The translations under genes were made by a program, and so were the position numbers. A DNA stretch of 64,000 nt, taken from assembly GCF_023195515.1 (NCBI RefSeq), contig NZ_JALPKR020000002.1, positions 1,899,001-1,963,000 of the forward strand. Direction: 5' to 3'. The notes beneath the pieces are model-generated. The model worked only from the letters and a program-made list of their open reading frames with translations. It searched no databases and was not told the origin of the DNA. Below, in pieces: positions 11,069 through 19,643 of the stretch. This stretch comes from Variovorax sp. S12S4. Lineage in GTDB: Bacteria > Pseudomonadota > Gammaproteobacteria > Burkholderiales > Burkholderiaceae_C. Within the stretch, counting starts at the first letter, position 1. The number at the start of each line of letters is the position of its first letter.

Positions 11069-12127
11069 TCACGACACAGGTGCGCTCTTGAGACCTTCAA
11101 GACGCTCAGGGCGCCAAGCGACGACACCCTCCGTGCGAGCCCTTATTTCGGGTGGAGCCAAGCAGGTGGCGACTGCCTCGTAGCCGGGAGCGCCCGGGTA
11201 TGGTGCGACCCAAGTCGGCGGGCTGTGATTGGCAGGGCAAAGGATGATGGCCTCGTCAGCCCCAACGGCGGCCAAGTCCAGGAACGCACAGGAGCGCGTG
11301 AGCAGGAAAAGCGGGCGTTTATCAGCTCTGCGGCGACGCAGATGAGTGATCATGGCTTTTTGTGTCGCCGGATCCAGCCCTTGCTCCACCATGTCGACGA
11401 TCAGGATGGCCGGACCTTCAGCTTCCAGTCCAGCAACCAAAGCAATCAAAGCGTCCGACACGGTAGCGCCGTCCTCGGCGAGCCAACCCAGGGTCTGATT
11501 GACCCGCAATCTGAGGGTTGGGTCAGCGTCCACCCGCGCGGAGGCGCGGTCGTCCCCAACTCGCCGCTCGAGGTCCAGGAATGTCGCAGCCGGCAGGACT
11601 TCGGCCAGCCTCAACGCCAGCCGAGTCTTACCGCTGCCCAAAGGGCCGACGATGTAATTCAATGGCCGCATCTCACGCAAGTTGAATAGCTCGCCGCCCC
11701 AAGGCCACGGAAGTTCGAATCCAATGCTGAGCTCAGTGGCCGAATCCCCTAAGCGCGTCAGCTCTTCGACCGTCGGTTTCTGGCCTCGCTCGAGATTGGC
11801 GCGCAAGCTTCGCACTCTCTCGATGGTGCCTGCGAGCTGACGAATGTCAGCTTCAAGCACAGATTGATGGGCGGCGAGGATGGGCTCCAAATCCTCGGCC
11901 TCTCCCTTCAACACCCGCGCCACCTGCGCAAGGCTGAGACCGAGCGCGCGCAGGGCAACGATCTCAGTGCCGCGCTGCATTTCCGCCGGGCCATAGGATC
12001 GCCATCCGGCCGCATTGCGGACTGGGACAACAAGGCCGCGTTGCTCGTACAGCCGCAGGGCCTTCGCAGAGACGCCCAGCCGTGCAGCAGCTTGTGCAGG
12101 ACTCAGAAAGCGAACGGACGAGTTCAA
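11069..12127 (-). CDS. MerR-family HTH regulator fused to a P-loop (ABC-like) ATPase domain
   Basis: 352 residues. Residues 6-75 form a MerR winged helix-turn-helix (FLSPAQAAARLGVSAKALRLYEQRGL, then GWRSYGPAEMQR and LGLSLAQVARVL), followed by a coiled dimerisation helix to about 115. From about 140 a nucleotide-binding domain begins, with Walker A GPLGSGKT at 161-168 and a Walker B-like ILIVDM followed by a D-loop-like GLDPATQ near 250. The catalytic Glu after the Walker B Asp is Met. Ordinary MerR proteins are 120-150 residues with a small effector pocket; an ATPase in that place is unusual. It lies 96 bases downstream of pyrF on the same strand. Target genes are unknown. Confidence 0.75.
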   Translation of the reverse strand: MNSSVRFLSPAQAAARLGVSAKALRLYEQRGLVVPVRNAAGWRSYGPAEMQRGTEIVALRALGLSLAQVARVLKGEAEDLEPILAAHQSVLEADIRQLAGTIERVRSLRANLERGQKPTVEELTRLGDSATELSIGFELPWPWGGELFNLREMRPLNYIVGPLGSGKTRLALRLAEVLPAATFLDLERRVGDDRASARVDADPTLRLRVNQTLGWLAEDGATVSDALIALVAGLEAEGPAILIVDMVEQGLDPATQKAMITHLRRRRADKRPLFLLTRSCAFLDLAAVGADEAIILCPANHSPPTWVAPYPGAPGYEAVATCLAPPEIRARTEGVVAWRPERLEGLKSAPVS

Positions 12128-12223
12128 GAATCACCTTATGGTTTGAACGAAGACCTGTATTTGTAAAGGCGGCCGCTGGGGCCAGGTCAAGTGAATCCCC
12201 GGTCCGGGTGACTGAAGTGTGGA

Positions 12224-12958
12224 TCAGTGCGCATCTGGCTTGGCGGGCGCGGTTCCCGATGCGCCTTCATCCACCTGCGCCTGGATGACCGCGAACGTCT
12301 GAGGCGGACTCACCGAGCGAGAGATGGACCGTCCGACGACGATGTGGCTCGCACCCCAACGGACCGCGTCGAAAGGCGTAGCCACTCGTGCCTGGTCATT
12401 CTTTGCATCGGTTTTCAGTTGCGTGCCAGGGGCAACGATGAGCATTTCCGCCGGGAGGAGGCCACGGAGCAGCAGCGCCTCCTGGGCTGAAGCGACCACC
12501 CCGTGGCAGCCGGCCGCAGTCGCCAGCTTGGCGAGTCGAACGACTTGCTCTGGGACCGTAGAGTTCAAGCCCAGTTCCGTGAGGTCCTCGTCTCGCAAGC
12601 TCGTGATGACTGTCAGTGCCAGCACATTCAATTTGGGGTATGGGCGAGCGGCTTCCACTGCGGCCCGCAGCACAGCAGAGCCTCCAGATGCATGAACGGA
12701 GACCATCGACGCCCCCAAAGCGCCGGCCGCCGCGACTGCACCGGCCACCGACGCGGGTATTTCGTGGAGCTTCAAGTCGAGAAAGATTTGCTTGTCGCGT
12801 GAGATCAGCGTTCGGACCACGGTCGGACCCGCCGCGGTCAGCAGTTGAAGGCCGACCTTGTAGAACTGTGCCGATGGTCCAAGTTGCTCCACCAACTCTA
12901 GTGCTTCGCTGGCGGAGTCGAAGTCAAGCGACACGATGACGGTGTTCTTTTGTGGCAT
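12224..12958 (-). CDS. pyrF: Orotidine 5'-phosphate decarboxylase-like protein (variant active site)
   Basis: Group I OMP decarboxylase fold, 244 residues from the ATG at 12958; a TTG at 12970 would add four. It would convert OMP to UMP in pyrimidine synthesis. Visible motifs: VIVSLDFDS (Asp12), YKVGLQLL (Lys34), IFLDLKLHEIP, VSVHASGG, VLALTVITSL, LIVAPGTQ and the phosphate loop VVGRSI. The family's DxKxxD signature reads D61-L-K63-L-H-E66, so the last Asp, part of the catalytic tetrad in characterised enzymes, is Glu. Neighbours are not pyrimidine genes, so this could be a paralog with changed activity rather than the housekeeping enzyme. Confidence 0.8.
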   Translation of the reverse strand: MPQKNTVIVSLDFDSASEALELVEQLGPSAQFYKVGLQLLTAAGPTVVRTLISRDKQIFLDLKLHEIPASVAGAVAAAGALGASMVSVHASGGSAVLRAAVEAARPYPKLNVLALTVITSLRDEDLTELGLNSTVPEQVVRLAKLATAAGCHGVVASAQEALLLRGLLPAEMLIVAPGTQLKTDAKNDQARVATPFDAVRWGASHIVVGRSISRSVSPPQTFAVIQAQVDEGASGTAPAKPDAH

Positions 12959-12990
12959 CGCCGTGTGCAAAGTGAAGGACGCGCGTGAGG

Positions 12991-13545
12991 CTACGTCGTT
13001 TCTGATCCCTCAGGAAGGCGCGGTGGGAAGCGCCAGAGTGGCAGTCGCGCGCCAAGAGCGAAAGCACAGAACACGACAGTCGCGATGGCACCGATTGCGA
13101 GGGTGGTGTCGATAAACGCTTCGAAGCGATGCGCGCGGCCCCATTCGTTTGAAGGATATGCGGCTTTCAAGGCCCCAAGAGCGAGCGCCGACATGACCCC
13201 AGCTGCGGCCATTAGCGCAACTGTCGCTGCACCCACGCGAGCAAGGCCAACGGAGATGGGCATCACAACAAACGACGCTAACGGCAGCACAAAGATGAGA
13301 GACAAGATGAACACGTACTCGGCTCTTTCCATGCTGCCTCCGCCGGGGAGAACCACGAGCACTGATAGCACGAAACTCGCAGCGATGACCGCGCAGTAGC
13401 CCTGAGCGATCAACCGCAGCCCCAATCGCTGGAACGACCGCTTGGCGATGACGCGAACGAAGGCAGTCGGCAGCCCAAGGATCGCGAGAAGGAGCCCCAC
13501 CCCAAGAGGCGAGCTGAGATAGTGGAAGGCGAAGTCGGGCGCCAT
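12991..13545 (-). CDS. Hypothetical integral membrane protein
   Basis: 184 residues with about five predicted membrane helices: LGVGLLLAILGLPTAFV, LIAQGYCAVIAASFVLSVLVV, YVFILSLIFVLPLASFVVM, VGAATVALMAAAGVMSALAL and FIDTTLAIGAIATVVFCAFAL. I recognise no family motif. It lies upstream of the pyrF-like gene on the same strand with 32 bases between them, so they may be cotranscribed. The ATG at 13545 has no convincing ribosome binding site. Confidence 0.6.
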   Translation of the reverse strand: MAPDFAFHYLSSPLGVGLLLAILGLPTAFVRVIAKRSFQRLGLRLIAQGYCAVIAASFVLSVLVVLPGGGSMERAEYVFILSLIFVLPLASFVVMPISVGLARVGAATVALMAAAGVMSALALGALKAAYPSNEWGRAHRFEAFIDTTLAIGAIATVVFCAFALGARLPLWRFPPRLPEGSETT

Positions 13546-13616
13546 GGTAAAGGAGCTATTGTTTGCAGGTTTCTACTATCTAATTTGAGCTCGCCGGGCT
13601 ATGTCCGGTGCTGGCC

Positions 13617-13958
13617 TCAATCGGCTATTAAGGTCTGCCTTCCGCTGATGGGAGCCGCGCGTTGGATACGCTCAAAGAGCTGCGCCATGCTGATGGAAAC
13701 GGGGAACGGTTCAATTCGATAGCGTTCACAAACGCGCTCCACAACCCACTTGTCCCAGAACGCCCGCTGCGCTTCGTCGTCCAACTCTCCCAAGCTATCT
13801 TGAGTGTCCAGGCCGCAGCCACTGAAATCGGACAATGTCGATTCGTCCGTCATCAATGCCCAAGGCAGGCCGAAAACCTCCCGCACGAACTCGTTCGCCA
13901 GTTCCTTGAACGCGTCGATTCTTTCGCGGGCAGCATAGGTAAGAGGTTTTTCGCTCAT
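13617..13958 (-). CDS. Probable separate small hypothetical protein (internal start in the VOC reading frame)
   Basis: From ATG 13958 the frame encodes 113 residues with balanced, helix-rich composition (RERIDAFKELANEFVREVFG, DEAQRAFWDKWVVERVCERY). It reads like an independent soluble protein rather than the tail of a VOC domain. No strong ribosome binding site is visible at the ATG, so it may depend on translation from upstream. I do not recognise the family. It is annotated separately because the upstream linker looks non-coding. Confidence 0.5.
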   Translation of the reverse strand: MSEKPLTYAARERIDAFKELANEFVREVFGLPWALMTDESTLSDFSGCGLDTQDSLGELDDEAQRAFWDKWVVERVCERYRIEPFPVSISMAQLFERIQRAAPISGRQTLIAD

Positions 13959-14429
13959 CCGTAGATTCTGCCGGCTCCGCCCCGGGGCAGGTCCCCCAGG
14001 TTCGCATGCCTCACTTCCTGCACGATGGGCGAACGACAGCGCATGGCCGTCAGCCCCCTTAACCGCAATAGCACGATGGGCCCGGCTCGAGATGCTGATG
14101 GAGTTCTTGTCGAGGTCCTTCGCATTCGCAAACGCATAGCCGTTGGCTTCGTGCACCGTACCGAAAACCAGACCTTCAAGCTTGGCTTGCGCGGCGAAGG
14201 CTGCCACGTCTTTCACGTGGAAACTGAGTTTTACGCCCACTTGCCCAAGCTTCACGGACTTGGCTGCCTGATGGATGAGCATGCCGGCGCCGCCGCCCGG
14301 ATGCTTCAGCTCGATCAGGCCCTCGACGACCTCGCCATCTGTCACGAAACCAAAATGGCGGGCATAGAAAGCAGCCGCCTTTTGCATGTCCCTGGCGTAG
14401 ATGATGACGGTTCCTAGCGGCGAATCCAT
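13617..14429 (-). CDS. VOC (glyoxalase/bleomycin-resistance-like) protein read through in frame into a second protein
   Basis: Residues 1-123 form a vicinal-oxygen-chelate domain: SPLGTVIIYARDMQKAAAFYARHFGF at the start and VSFHV-like and NGYAFANAKDLDKNSISISS strands at the end, the usual length for a single-domain VOC protein. No stop follows; the frame passes through about 34 low-complexity residues into a distinct protein starting MSEKPLTYAARERID (ATG at 13958). One extra base near the GGGCCC at the end of the VOC domain would give a stop within ten codons, so a one-base error or mutation may have removed the natural end. True fusion is the alternative. VOC proteins bind metal for lyase, isomerase or dioxygenase chemistry; the substrate is unknown. 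Confidence 0.6.
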   Translation of the reverse strand: MDSPLGTVIIYARDMQKAAAFYARHFGFVTDGEVVEGLIELKHPGGGAGMLIHQAAKSVKLGQVGVKLSFHVKDVAAFAAQAKLEGLVFGTVHEANGYAFANAKDLDKNSISISSRAHRAIAVKGADGHALSFAHRAGSEACEPGGPAPGRSRQNLRMSEKPLTYAARERIDAFKELANEFVREVFGLPWALMTDESTLSDFSGCGLDTQDSLGELDDEAQRAFWDKWVVERVCERYRIEPFPVSISMAQLFERIQRAAPISGRQTLIAD

Positions 14430-14691
14430 ACGTGCCTTTTCATGTGGATCGGACGCTCGACGTCCGGCTTTTTTTTGCCGACTGTGACCTCAGGGTTCGA
14501 CACAAGAAATGCCTGCTGCAGCGGCAGGCACGAGAAGTCCCGCGCCGCACCAGCATGTTTTATGATCTCCCCGCGTGCAAGACGCGCCCGGGCCCGCGGG
14601 AAGGGTTGAACCCACTTGCCTCGATCTCCCATCCACGCCTTTTGTGCAGCCGACACTGCGGGTCATCGGCATCTGATGCACGGAGGTGTCC

Positions 14692-16338
14692 ATGAAGCGC
14701 GTTCCCCCTCGTCCCGACATTGGCCAGCTGAAGAAGCAGGCCAAGGAATTGCTCACCCTTTATCGTCGTGAAGATGCCGCGGCGATGCAGCGATTCCGCG
14801 AATCTCTGCCTGCGGCTCGCGGCAAGGAGAACAAGGACCTGCTCGCCATGTCCTTGCGCCTGCACGACGCACAGTCGTGTCTGGCGCGGGAGCATGGCTT
14901 TCCCTCTTGGGCCGACCTGCAGCTCTTCGTCCATGCGCGCCGCGCGCTCGCCGACGATCCGAACCTGGCGGTGCGCCGATGGCTGTCCATGGTCTATGCC
15001 GGCGATGTCGCTGGCGGCAACAACGCCCACCGGCCCGCCGTGGCCGAACGGTTGCTCATCGAGAACCCCGCGCTGCCCGGCGACGATCCGTACCTGGCTT
15101 GTGCTGTCGGGGACGAGGCTGGCTTGCGTCGCGCGACATTGCAGGATCCCGCATGGGTCCACCGCGAAGGTGGGGCGCTGCGCCTGCCTCCGCTGGTGGC
15201 GGTCACCCATTCAGGACTCGCGAGCCGGCCGGGCTTTCGGGAGCGGTTGCGCAGTTGCGCAAGTTTCCTGCTGGCCGCCGGCGCGTCGCCCGGCCAGTCC
15301 GTCGGCAACCGTTGGCCTCCGGCTTCGCTCGAGGCGCCTTCGGCCACCGAGCGGCTGTCGGCGCTCTACGGCGCCGCGGGCAAGGCTTTCGATCCGGAGC
15401 TGACCCGGCTTCTGCTCGAGGCCGGTGCCGATCCGAACGACGGCGAGTCTCTCTATCACTCACTCGAAGCGCCCGCGTGCACCAAGCTGCTGCTCGATGC
15501 CGGCGCGCGGATTACCGGTTCGAACGCGATGTATCGCGCGCTCGATCTCGACGACGCCAGCGTATTGCAACTGCTGCTCGATCACGGTGGCGATCCCAAC
15601 GAGCCACCGCTGGGTCCGCCGACATCCGATTGGGGATCGCCGCTGCTGTGGGCGATCCGCCGCCGCCGTTCGCCTGCTCATGTCCAAGCCCTGCTTGCGG
15701 CCGGCGCGAAGGCGGACGCGTGCACACCGGATGGCGTTCCGGCCCGCACACTGGCGCTTCGCTTCGGGCAAGCCGAGGTTGCCGCGCTCTTGGAGCGTGC
15801 AGGCGCGGACCGTGAGCCGCTTGCAGTGGCTGAAGCCTTTGTGGCTGCCTGCGCGAGCGGCGACACGGAAACAGCTCGCGCAATTCAGGAGGCCCATCCG
15901 GGCGTGATCGACGCTCTTGACGATGCCCGGCTGCGCATGCTTCCCGAACTCGCTGCGCAGGGGTGCGTTGCCGCGGTCAAGGCGATGGTGACGTGCGGTT
16001 GGCCGATCGAGATTCGCGGTGGCGACATCGACGCCTCAGCGCTCAACCACGCTGTTTTTCGTGGCGATGCGGCGCTCACGCACTTTCTGCTGGAGCATGG
16101 CGCCGATTGGCGGGCGCTGCACGGCTTCGGCGACAACGTTTGCGGCAGCCTGTCCTGGGCATCGCTCAACGAGCCGGTCGAAGGCGGCGACTGGGCCGGC
16201 TGCGCAAGGGCCTTGTGCGCACATGGTCTGCCACCTGCGCGGCCGGACCCGACCGGCTCGGACATCGTGCTGATCGGGGAGAAGCGCTATCGGTTCGCGG
16301 ACGACGTCACGGATGCGCTGCTCGGCGCCGCTGCTTAG
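14692..16338 (+). CDS. Ankyrin-repeat protein
   Basis: 548 residues from ATG 14692, which has GGAGG five bases upstream. The N-terminal 90 residues (DIGQLKKQAKELLTLYRR, LREHGFPSWADLQLFVH-like) match the module that often heads bacterial ankyrin proteins. Ankyrin repeats follow from about 130: LTRLLLEAGADPNDGES, CTKLLLDAGARITGSNAMYRA, VLQLLLDHGGDPNEPP, HVQALLAAGAKADACTPDG, VAALLERAGAD, and near the end LTHFLLEHGADWRAL. Such repeats bind other proteins. No signal peptide or catalytic domain is visible. It is monocistronic between oppositely oriented genes; the partner is unknown. Confidence 0.85.
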   Translation: MKRVPPRPDIGQLKKQAKELLTLYRREDAAAMQRFRESLPAARGKENKDLLAMSLRLHDAQSCLAREHGFPSWADLQLFVHARRALADDPNLAVRRWLSMVYAGDVAGGNNAHRPAVAERLLIENPALPGDDPYLACAVGDEAGLRRATLQDPAWVHREGGALRLPPLVAVTHSGLASRPGFRERLRSCASFLLAAGASPGQSVGNRWPPASLEAPSATERLSALYGAAGKAFDPELTRLLLEAGADPNDGESLYHSLEAPACTKLLLDAGARITGSNAMYRALDLDDASVLQLLLDHGGDPNEPPLGPPTSDWGSPLLWAIRRRRSPAHVQALLAAGAKADACTPDGVPARTLALRFGQAEVAALLERAGADREPLAVAEAFVAACASGDTETARAIQEAHPGVIDALDDARLRMLPELAAQGCVAAVKAMVTCGWPIEIRGGDIDASALNHAVFRGDAALTHFLLEHGADWRALHGFGDNVCGSLSWASLNEPVEGGDWAGCARALCAHGLPPARPDPTGSDIVLIGEKRYRFADDVTDALLGAAA

Positions 16339-16397
16339 CGCTCTTGGCGATTGCCGCAGAAGCAAGTAGCCGTTCTCACCGCAAAGGTGCACAGCAA

Positions 16398-17755
16398 TCA
16401 GCGCCTTCGTCCCAAGCTCTCATTCCCCGCCTCGATCGTCCTCCGGCGCATCGGCGCGAGGAGCAGCTTGGCTGCAATGCCGGCGCCGATCGACACGACG
16501 GCAGCCACCAGGAATACGCGGTCCCAGTTGCCGCCCGCGGCGAGTACAGAGCCCAGCGGCACGAACAGCGACGCGGTGCCCTTGGCCGTGTACATGGTGC
16601 CGGCGTTGCTCGCGGCATTCTTGCCGCCGAAGGTGTCGGCCACCAATGCCGGAAAGATCGAGTAGATCTCGCCCCAGAACAGGAACACGAGCGCCGCAAA
16701 GGTCATGAAGGCCGCAGGTTCATGGCCGTACAGCTTCAAGCCGAGCAGCGCCAACCCTTCGCCGACGAAGACCAGCAGCATCGTGTTCTCGCGGCCGATC
16801 CTGTCCGAGACGAAGCCGCACAGCGGCCGGGTGAAGCCGTTCGCCAGGTTGTCGATGGCAAGCGTCATGGTCAGCAGCGGCATCGACATGCCGAGAAAGT
16901 GCATGGGCAACTTGTCGATGTGAAAGTCTTTCGCAATGGGGCCGATCTCTGCCGTCGCCATCAGTCCACCGGCGGCCACCAGCACGAACAGCAGGTAGGT
17001 GAGCCAGAAGACGGGCGTCTTCATCATCTGCGCAGGCGTGTAGTCGACCTTGGTCATGACCAGGCGTGTTTGCGCGGCCACGCCCTTGGGGGCGAAGGGC
17101 TTTGCCATGAACATCGCGAGCACGAAGATGCAGGCTCCCTGGAGGATGCCGAAGTACACGAAGGTATGTTCGTAGCCCGTGCTCTGGATCATGTTCGCAA
17201 TCGGGATCACGGTGAGCGCCGCGCCGGCACCGAACCCGGCCGCCGTGAGCCCCGCGGCCAGGCCGCGCTTGTCAGGAAACCACTTCAGCGCGTTGCCGAC
17301 GCAGGTGCCGTAGACGCAACCGGCGCCAATGCCGGAGATCACGGCGGCCGTGTAGAGCATGGCCAGCCCGTCGGCATAGGCATTGAGAATCCAGCCCAGT
17401 GCGGCGAGCACGGCGCCCGCGGCTACAACAGGGCGCGGGCCGAAGCGATCGACCAGCCAGCCTTCGACGGGTACCAGCCAAGTCTCCACCACGACGAAGA
17501 TCGAGAAGGCAATCTGGATCGCGCCCAGCCCCCAGTGATGCTTGGCCTCCATCGGGGCGACGAACAGGGTCCAGCCGTACTGCACGTTGGCGATCATCGC
17601 CATGCAGACGATGCCCAGCGCGAGCTGCACCCAGCGCAACGATCTGCCCGGGGCTGTAGTGGTGGGGGTGGAGCTGGTAGCGGCCGTGGCGGCCACGTGG
17701 GGGTGGTTGCGATGGCTGCGCGCGAAGGCGTGCCATCCCTGGTCTGAGGGATCAT
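16398..17755 (-). CDS. oxlT: Oxalate/formate-antiporter-like MFS transporter (one-base frameshift near the start)
   Basis: A 12-helix major-facilitator protein closely matching the oxalate/formate antiporter group: RSLRWVQLALGIVCMAMIAN, NVQYGWTLFVAPM, CVYGTCVGNALKWFPDKRGLAAG and DNLANGFTRPLCGFVSDRIG. It would exchange anions such as oxalate and formate. No ATG lies in the main frame near helix 1; GTG 17696 is possible but lacks a Shine-Dalgarno. ATG 17755 has AAAGGAAAGG upstream and reads MIPQTRDGTPSRAAIATTP, then shifts into the main frame if the C5 run (plus-strand G5, 17699-17703) has six bases. I therefore place the start at 17755 with a probable one-base error. The divergent AhpD-like gene shares an FNR-type box. 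Confidence 0.85.
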
Positions 17756-17875
17756 GACAAGAACCTTTCCTTTGTCTCTTTTGTGGAGTCTGTAGTTGTG
17801 GAAAGCCATCGGATCGCCGCACTCGCGTGCGATCGATCCGAAGGGGCAATGTCCGGGCGATCGCAGGAAAAACTC

Positions 17876-17889
17876 TTGACCTGCGTCAA
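17876..17889. promoter_or_regulatory. FNR/ANR/DNR-type palindromic operator
   Basis: TTGACCTGCGTCAA is a perfect 5-4-5 inverted repeat matching the CRP/FNR-family anaerobic box (TTGAY-N4-RTCAA). It lies 83 bases upstream of the AhpD-like ATG (17972) and 121 bases upstream of the OxlT-like ATG (17755), which are transcribed divergently. Control of one or both by oxygen or nitric oxide is inference from the site alone. Confidence 0.7.
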
Positions 17890-17971
17890 GATTGCCGTCG
17901 CCTGTCACAAAACAATGTGCCCGCGCGTCTAAGAGGTGTTTCCCCAACCCTCAAGCTACAAGGAGCTCACA

Positions 17972-18433
17972 ATGTCCTCAGCCCGACTCGACTACCACGC
18001 CCTCGCGCCCGCCGCAGCACGCGCCGGCGCACAGTTTTCCCACGCCGCCGGCAGCACGCTGGACAAGCGCCTGCGTGAATTGGTGAACTTGCGCATCAGC
18101 CAGATCAACGGCTGCGCTTTCTGCATCGACATGCACTGGGCCGACCTGATCAAGCAGGGCGTGGACCCGCGCCATGTCAACGCTGTCGCCGGTTGGCGCG
18201 AGGCGGCGCGCTTTTTCAGCGAAGCCGAGCGCGCCGCGTTCAACTGGGCGGAGGCCGTCAATGCGGTGCCGCAGCGCACACCCAGCGACGCGGACTTCGA
18301 GGCCGTGAAGCGGCACTTCAGCGATGCGCAGATCGCGGACCTCACTTTCGCGGTCTGCGCCATTCGCTCGTGGAACATGCTCAATGCCAGCTTCCACATG
18401 CAGGTGCCCGAGACGCCATACACGGCCGGTTGA
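17972..18433 (+). CDS. Carboxymuconolactone decarboxylase / AhpD-like peroxidase-fold protein
   Basis: 153 residues starting at ATG 17972, with AAGGAG just upstream. It carries the AhpD active-site signature CAFCIDMH (Cys48-x-x-Cys51, His55) inside RLRELVNLRISQINGC, and the WNMLNASFHM C-terminal helix usual in this family. CxxC members act as thiol peroxidases or disulfide reductants, so a role in handling peroxides is likely; decarboxylase activity is improbable given the cysteine pair. An FNR-type box lies in its promoter region, consistent with oxygen- or redox-linked expression. Single gene, divergent from the OxlT-like transporter. Confidence 0.88.
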   Translation: MSSARLDYHALAPAAARAGAQFSHAAGSTLDKRLRELVNLRISQINGCAFCIDMHWADLIKQGVDPRHVNAVAGWREAARFFSEAERAAFNWAEAVNAVPQRTPSDADFEAVKRHFSDAQIADLTFAVCAIRSWNMLNASFHMQVPETPYTAG

Positions 18434-18525
18434 ATTCGCCCGGGCGGCGGCGACGGCCGCCGCCTCCATCGCGCGGCAGAGGTGGCTTTCGCGGTAAATT
18501 GCGTTCAAACCACAGGAGACAACGC

Positions 18526-19610
18526 ATGCCCGCCAATCCGCAGTTCAACCGGTTCGCCCTGCGGGCCGCCTTGTACTCCTGCCTCGCGATGCTCGCGTTG
18601 GCGAGCAGCGCCGCCGACTACCCGCCGCCCAAGGAGGGCAGCTGGATCGCGAAGGACTTTCGCTTTCACACCGGCCAGGTCATGCCGGAACTGCGCCTGA
18701 ACTACGTCACCATTGGCGCACCCAGCGGCGAGCCGGTGCTGATCCTGCATGGAACCGCCGGCTCGGCGGCAAGCATGCTGACGCCCGCATTTGCCGGCGA
18801 GCTGTTCGGCGTGGGCCAACCGCTGGATGCCACCCGCTACTACATCATCATTCCCGACGGTCTGGGAACCGGCAAGTCGGCCCGGCCCTCCGATGGCCTG
18901 CGTGCCAAATTTCCCAGCTACAACTACGACGACATGGTGGACGCGCAGTACCGGCTCGTGACCGAGCACCTCGGCGTCAAGCACCTTCGGGCGATCGTCG
19001 GCAATTCAATGGGGGCATGCACGCGTGGATGTGGGGCGTGAAGTACCCGAACGCCATGGACGCACTCGTGCCGATGGCGTGCCAGCCCACCGAGATGTCG
19101 AGCCGCAACTGGATGATGCGACGGCTGCTGACGGAGTCCATCCGCAGGGATCCGGAGTGGAACAACGGCAACTACACCGTCCAGCCTCGCAGCGCGCAGT
19201 TTGCCTCCGTGTTCTTCGCCACGGCCACCAACGGCGGCAACCTTGCCATGTACAAGGCCGCGCCGACGCGCGCCCAGGCCGACAAGCTGCTGGAGACGCG
19301 CCTGAGTGCACCTTTTGCCGCGGACGCAAACGACATCCTCTACCAATGGGAAGCGTCCGCCGACTACAACCCGTCACCCGGGCTGGAGCGCATTCAGGCT
19401 GCCGTGCTTGCCATCAATGCAGCCGATGATGAACGCAACCCGCCCGAGACCGGCATCATGGAACGTGAAATGAAGCGCGTGAAGAATGGCAGCTACTACC
19501 TGATCCCCGCCAGTGACCGGACGACCGGGCACGGAACCACAGGGCAGGCAACGTGGTGGAAGGCACAGCTTTCGGAACTGCTGCAAAAAGCGCCGAGACG
19601 AGGGCTGTAG
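18526..19610 (+). pseudogene. Secreted alpha/beta hydrolase (homoserine-acetyltransferase-like fold), frameshifted at the nucleophile elbow
   Basis: ATG 18526 follows AGGAG by seven bases. A signal peptide (LRAALYSCLAMLALASSAAD) precedes an alpha/beta hydrolase of the MetX-like type: NYVTIGAPSGEPVLILHGTAG (oxyanion HG) and IIPDGLGTGKSARPSDGLRA. The frame breaks inside the nucleophile motif GNSMG|GMHAWMWG at the G5 run 19011-19015; six G would restore it. The rest continues from 19017 with the acid AINAADDERNPPETG and His in DRTTGHGTTG. Restored length is about 361 residues. As written, translation ends soon after the serine, so the product is inactive. Substrate unknown. Confidence 0.82.
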
Positions 19611-19643
19611 TCAGTCGTGCTCCATGAGAAGCGCGCGGGACGC

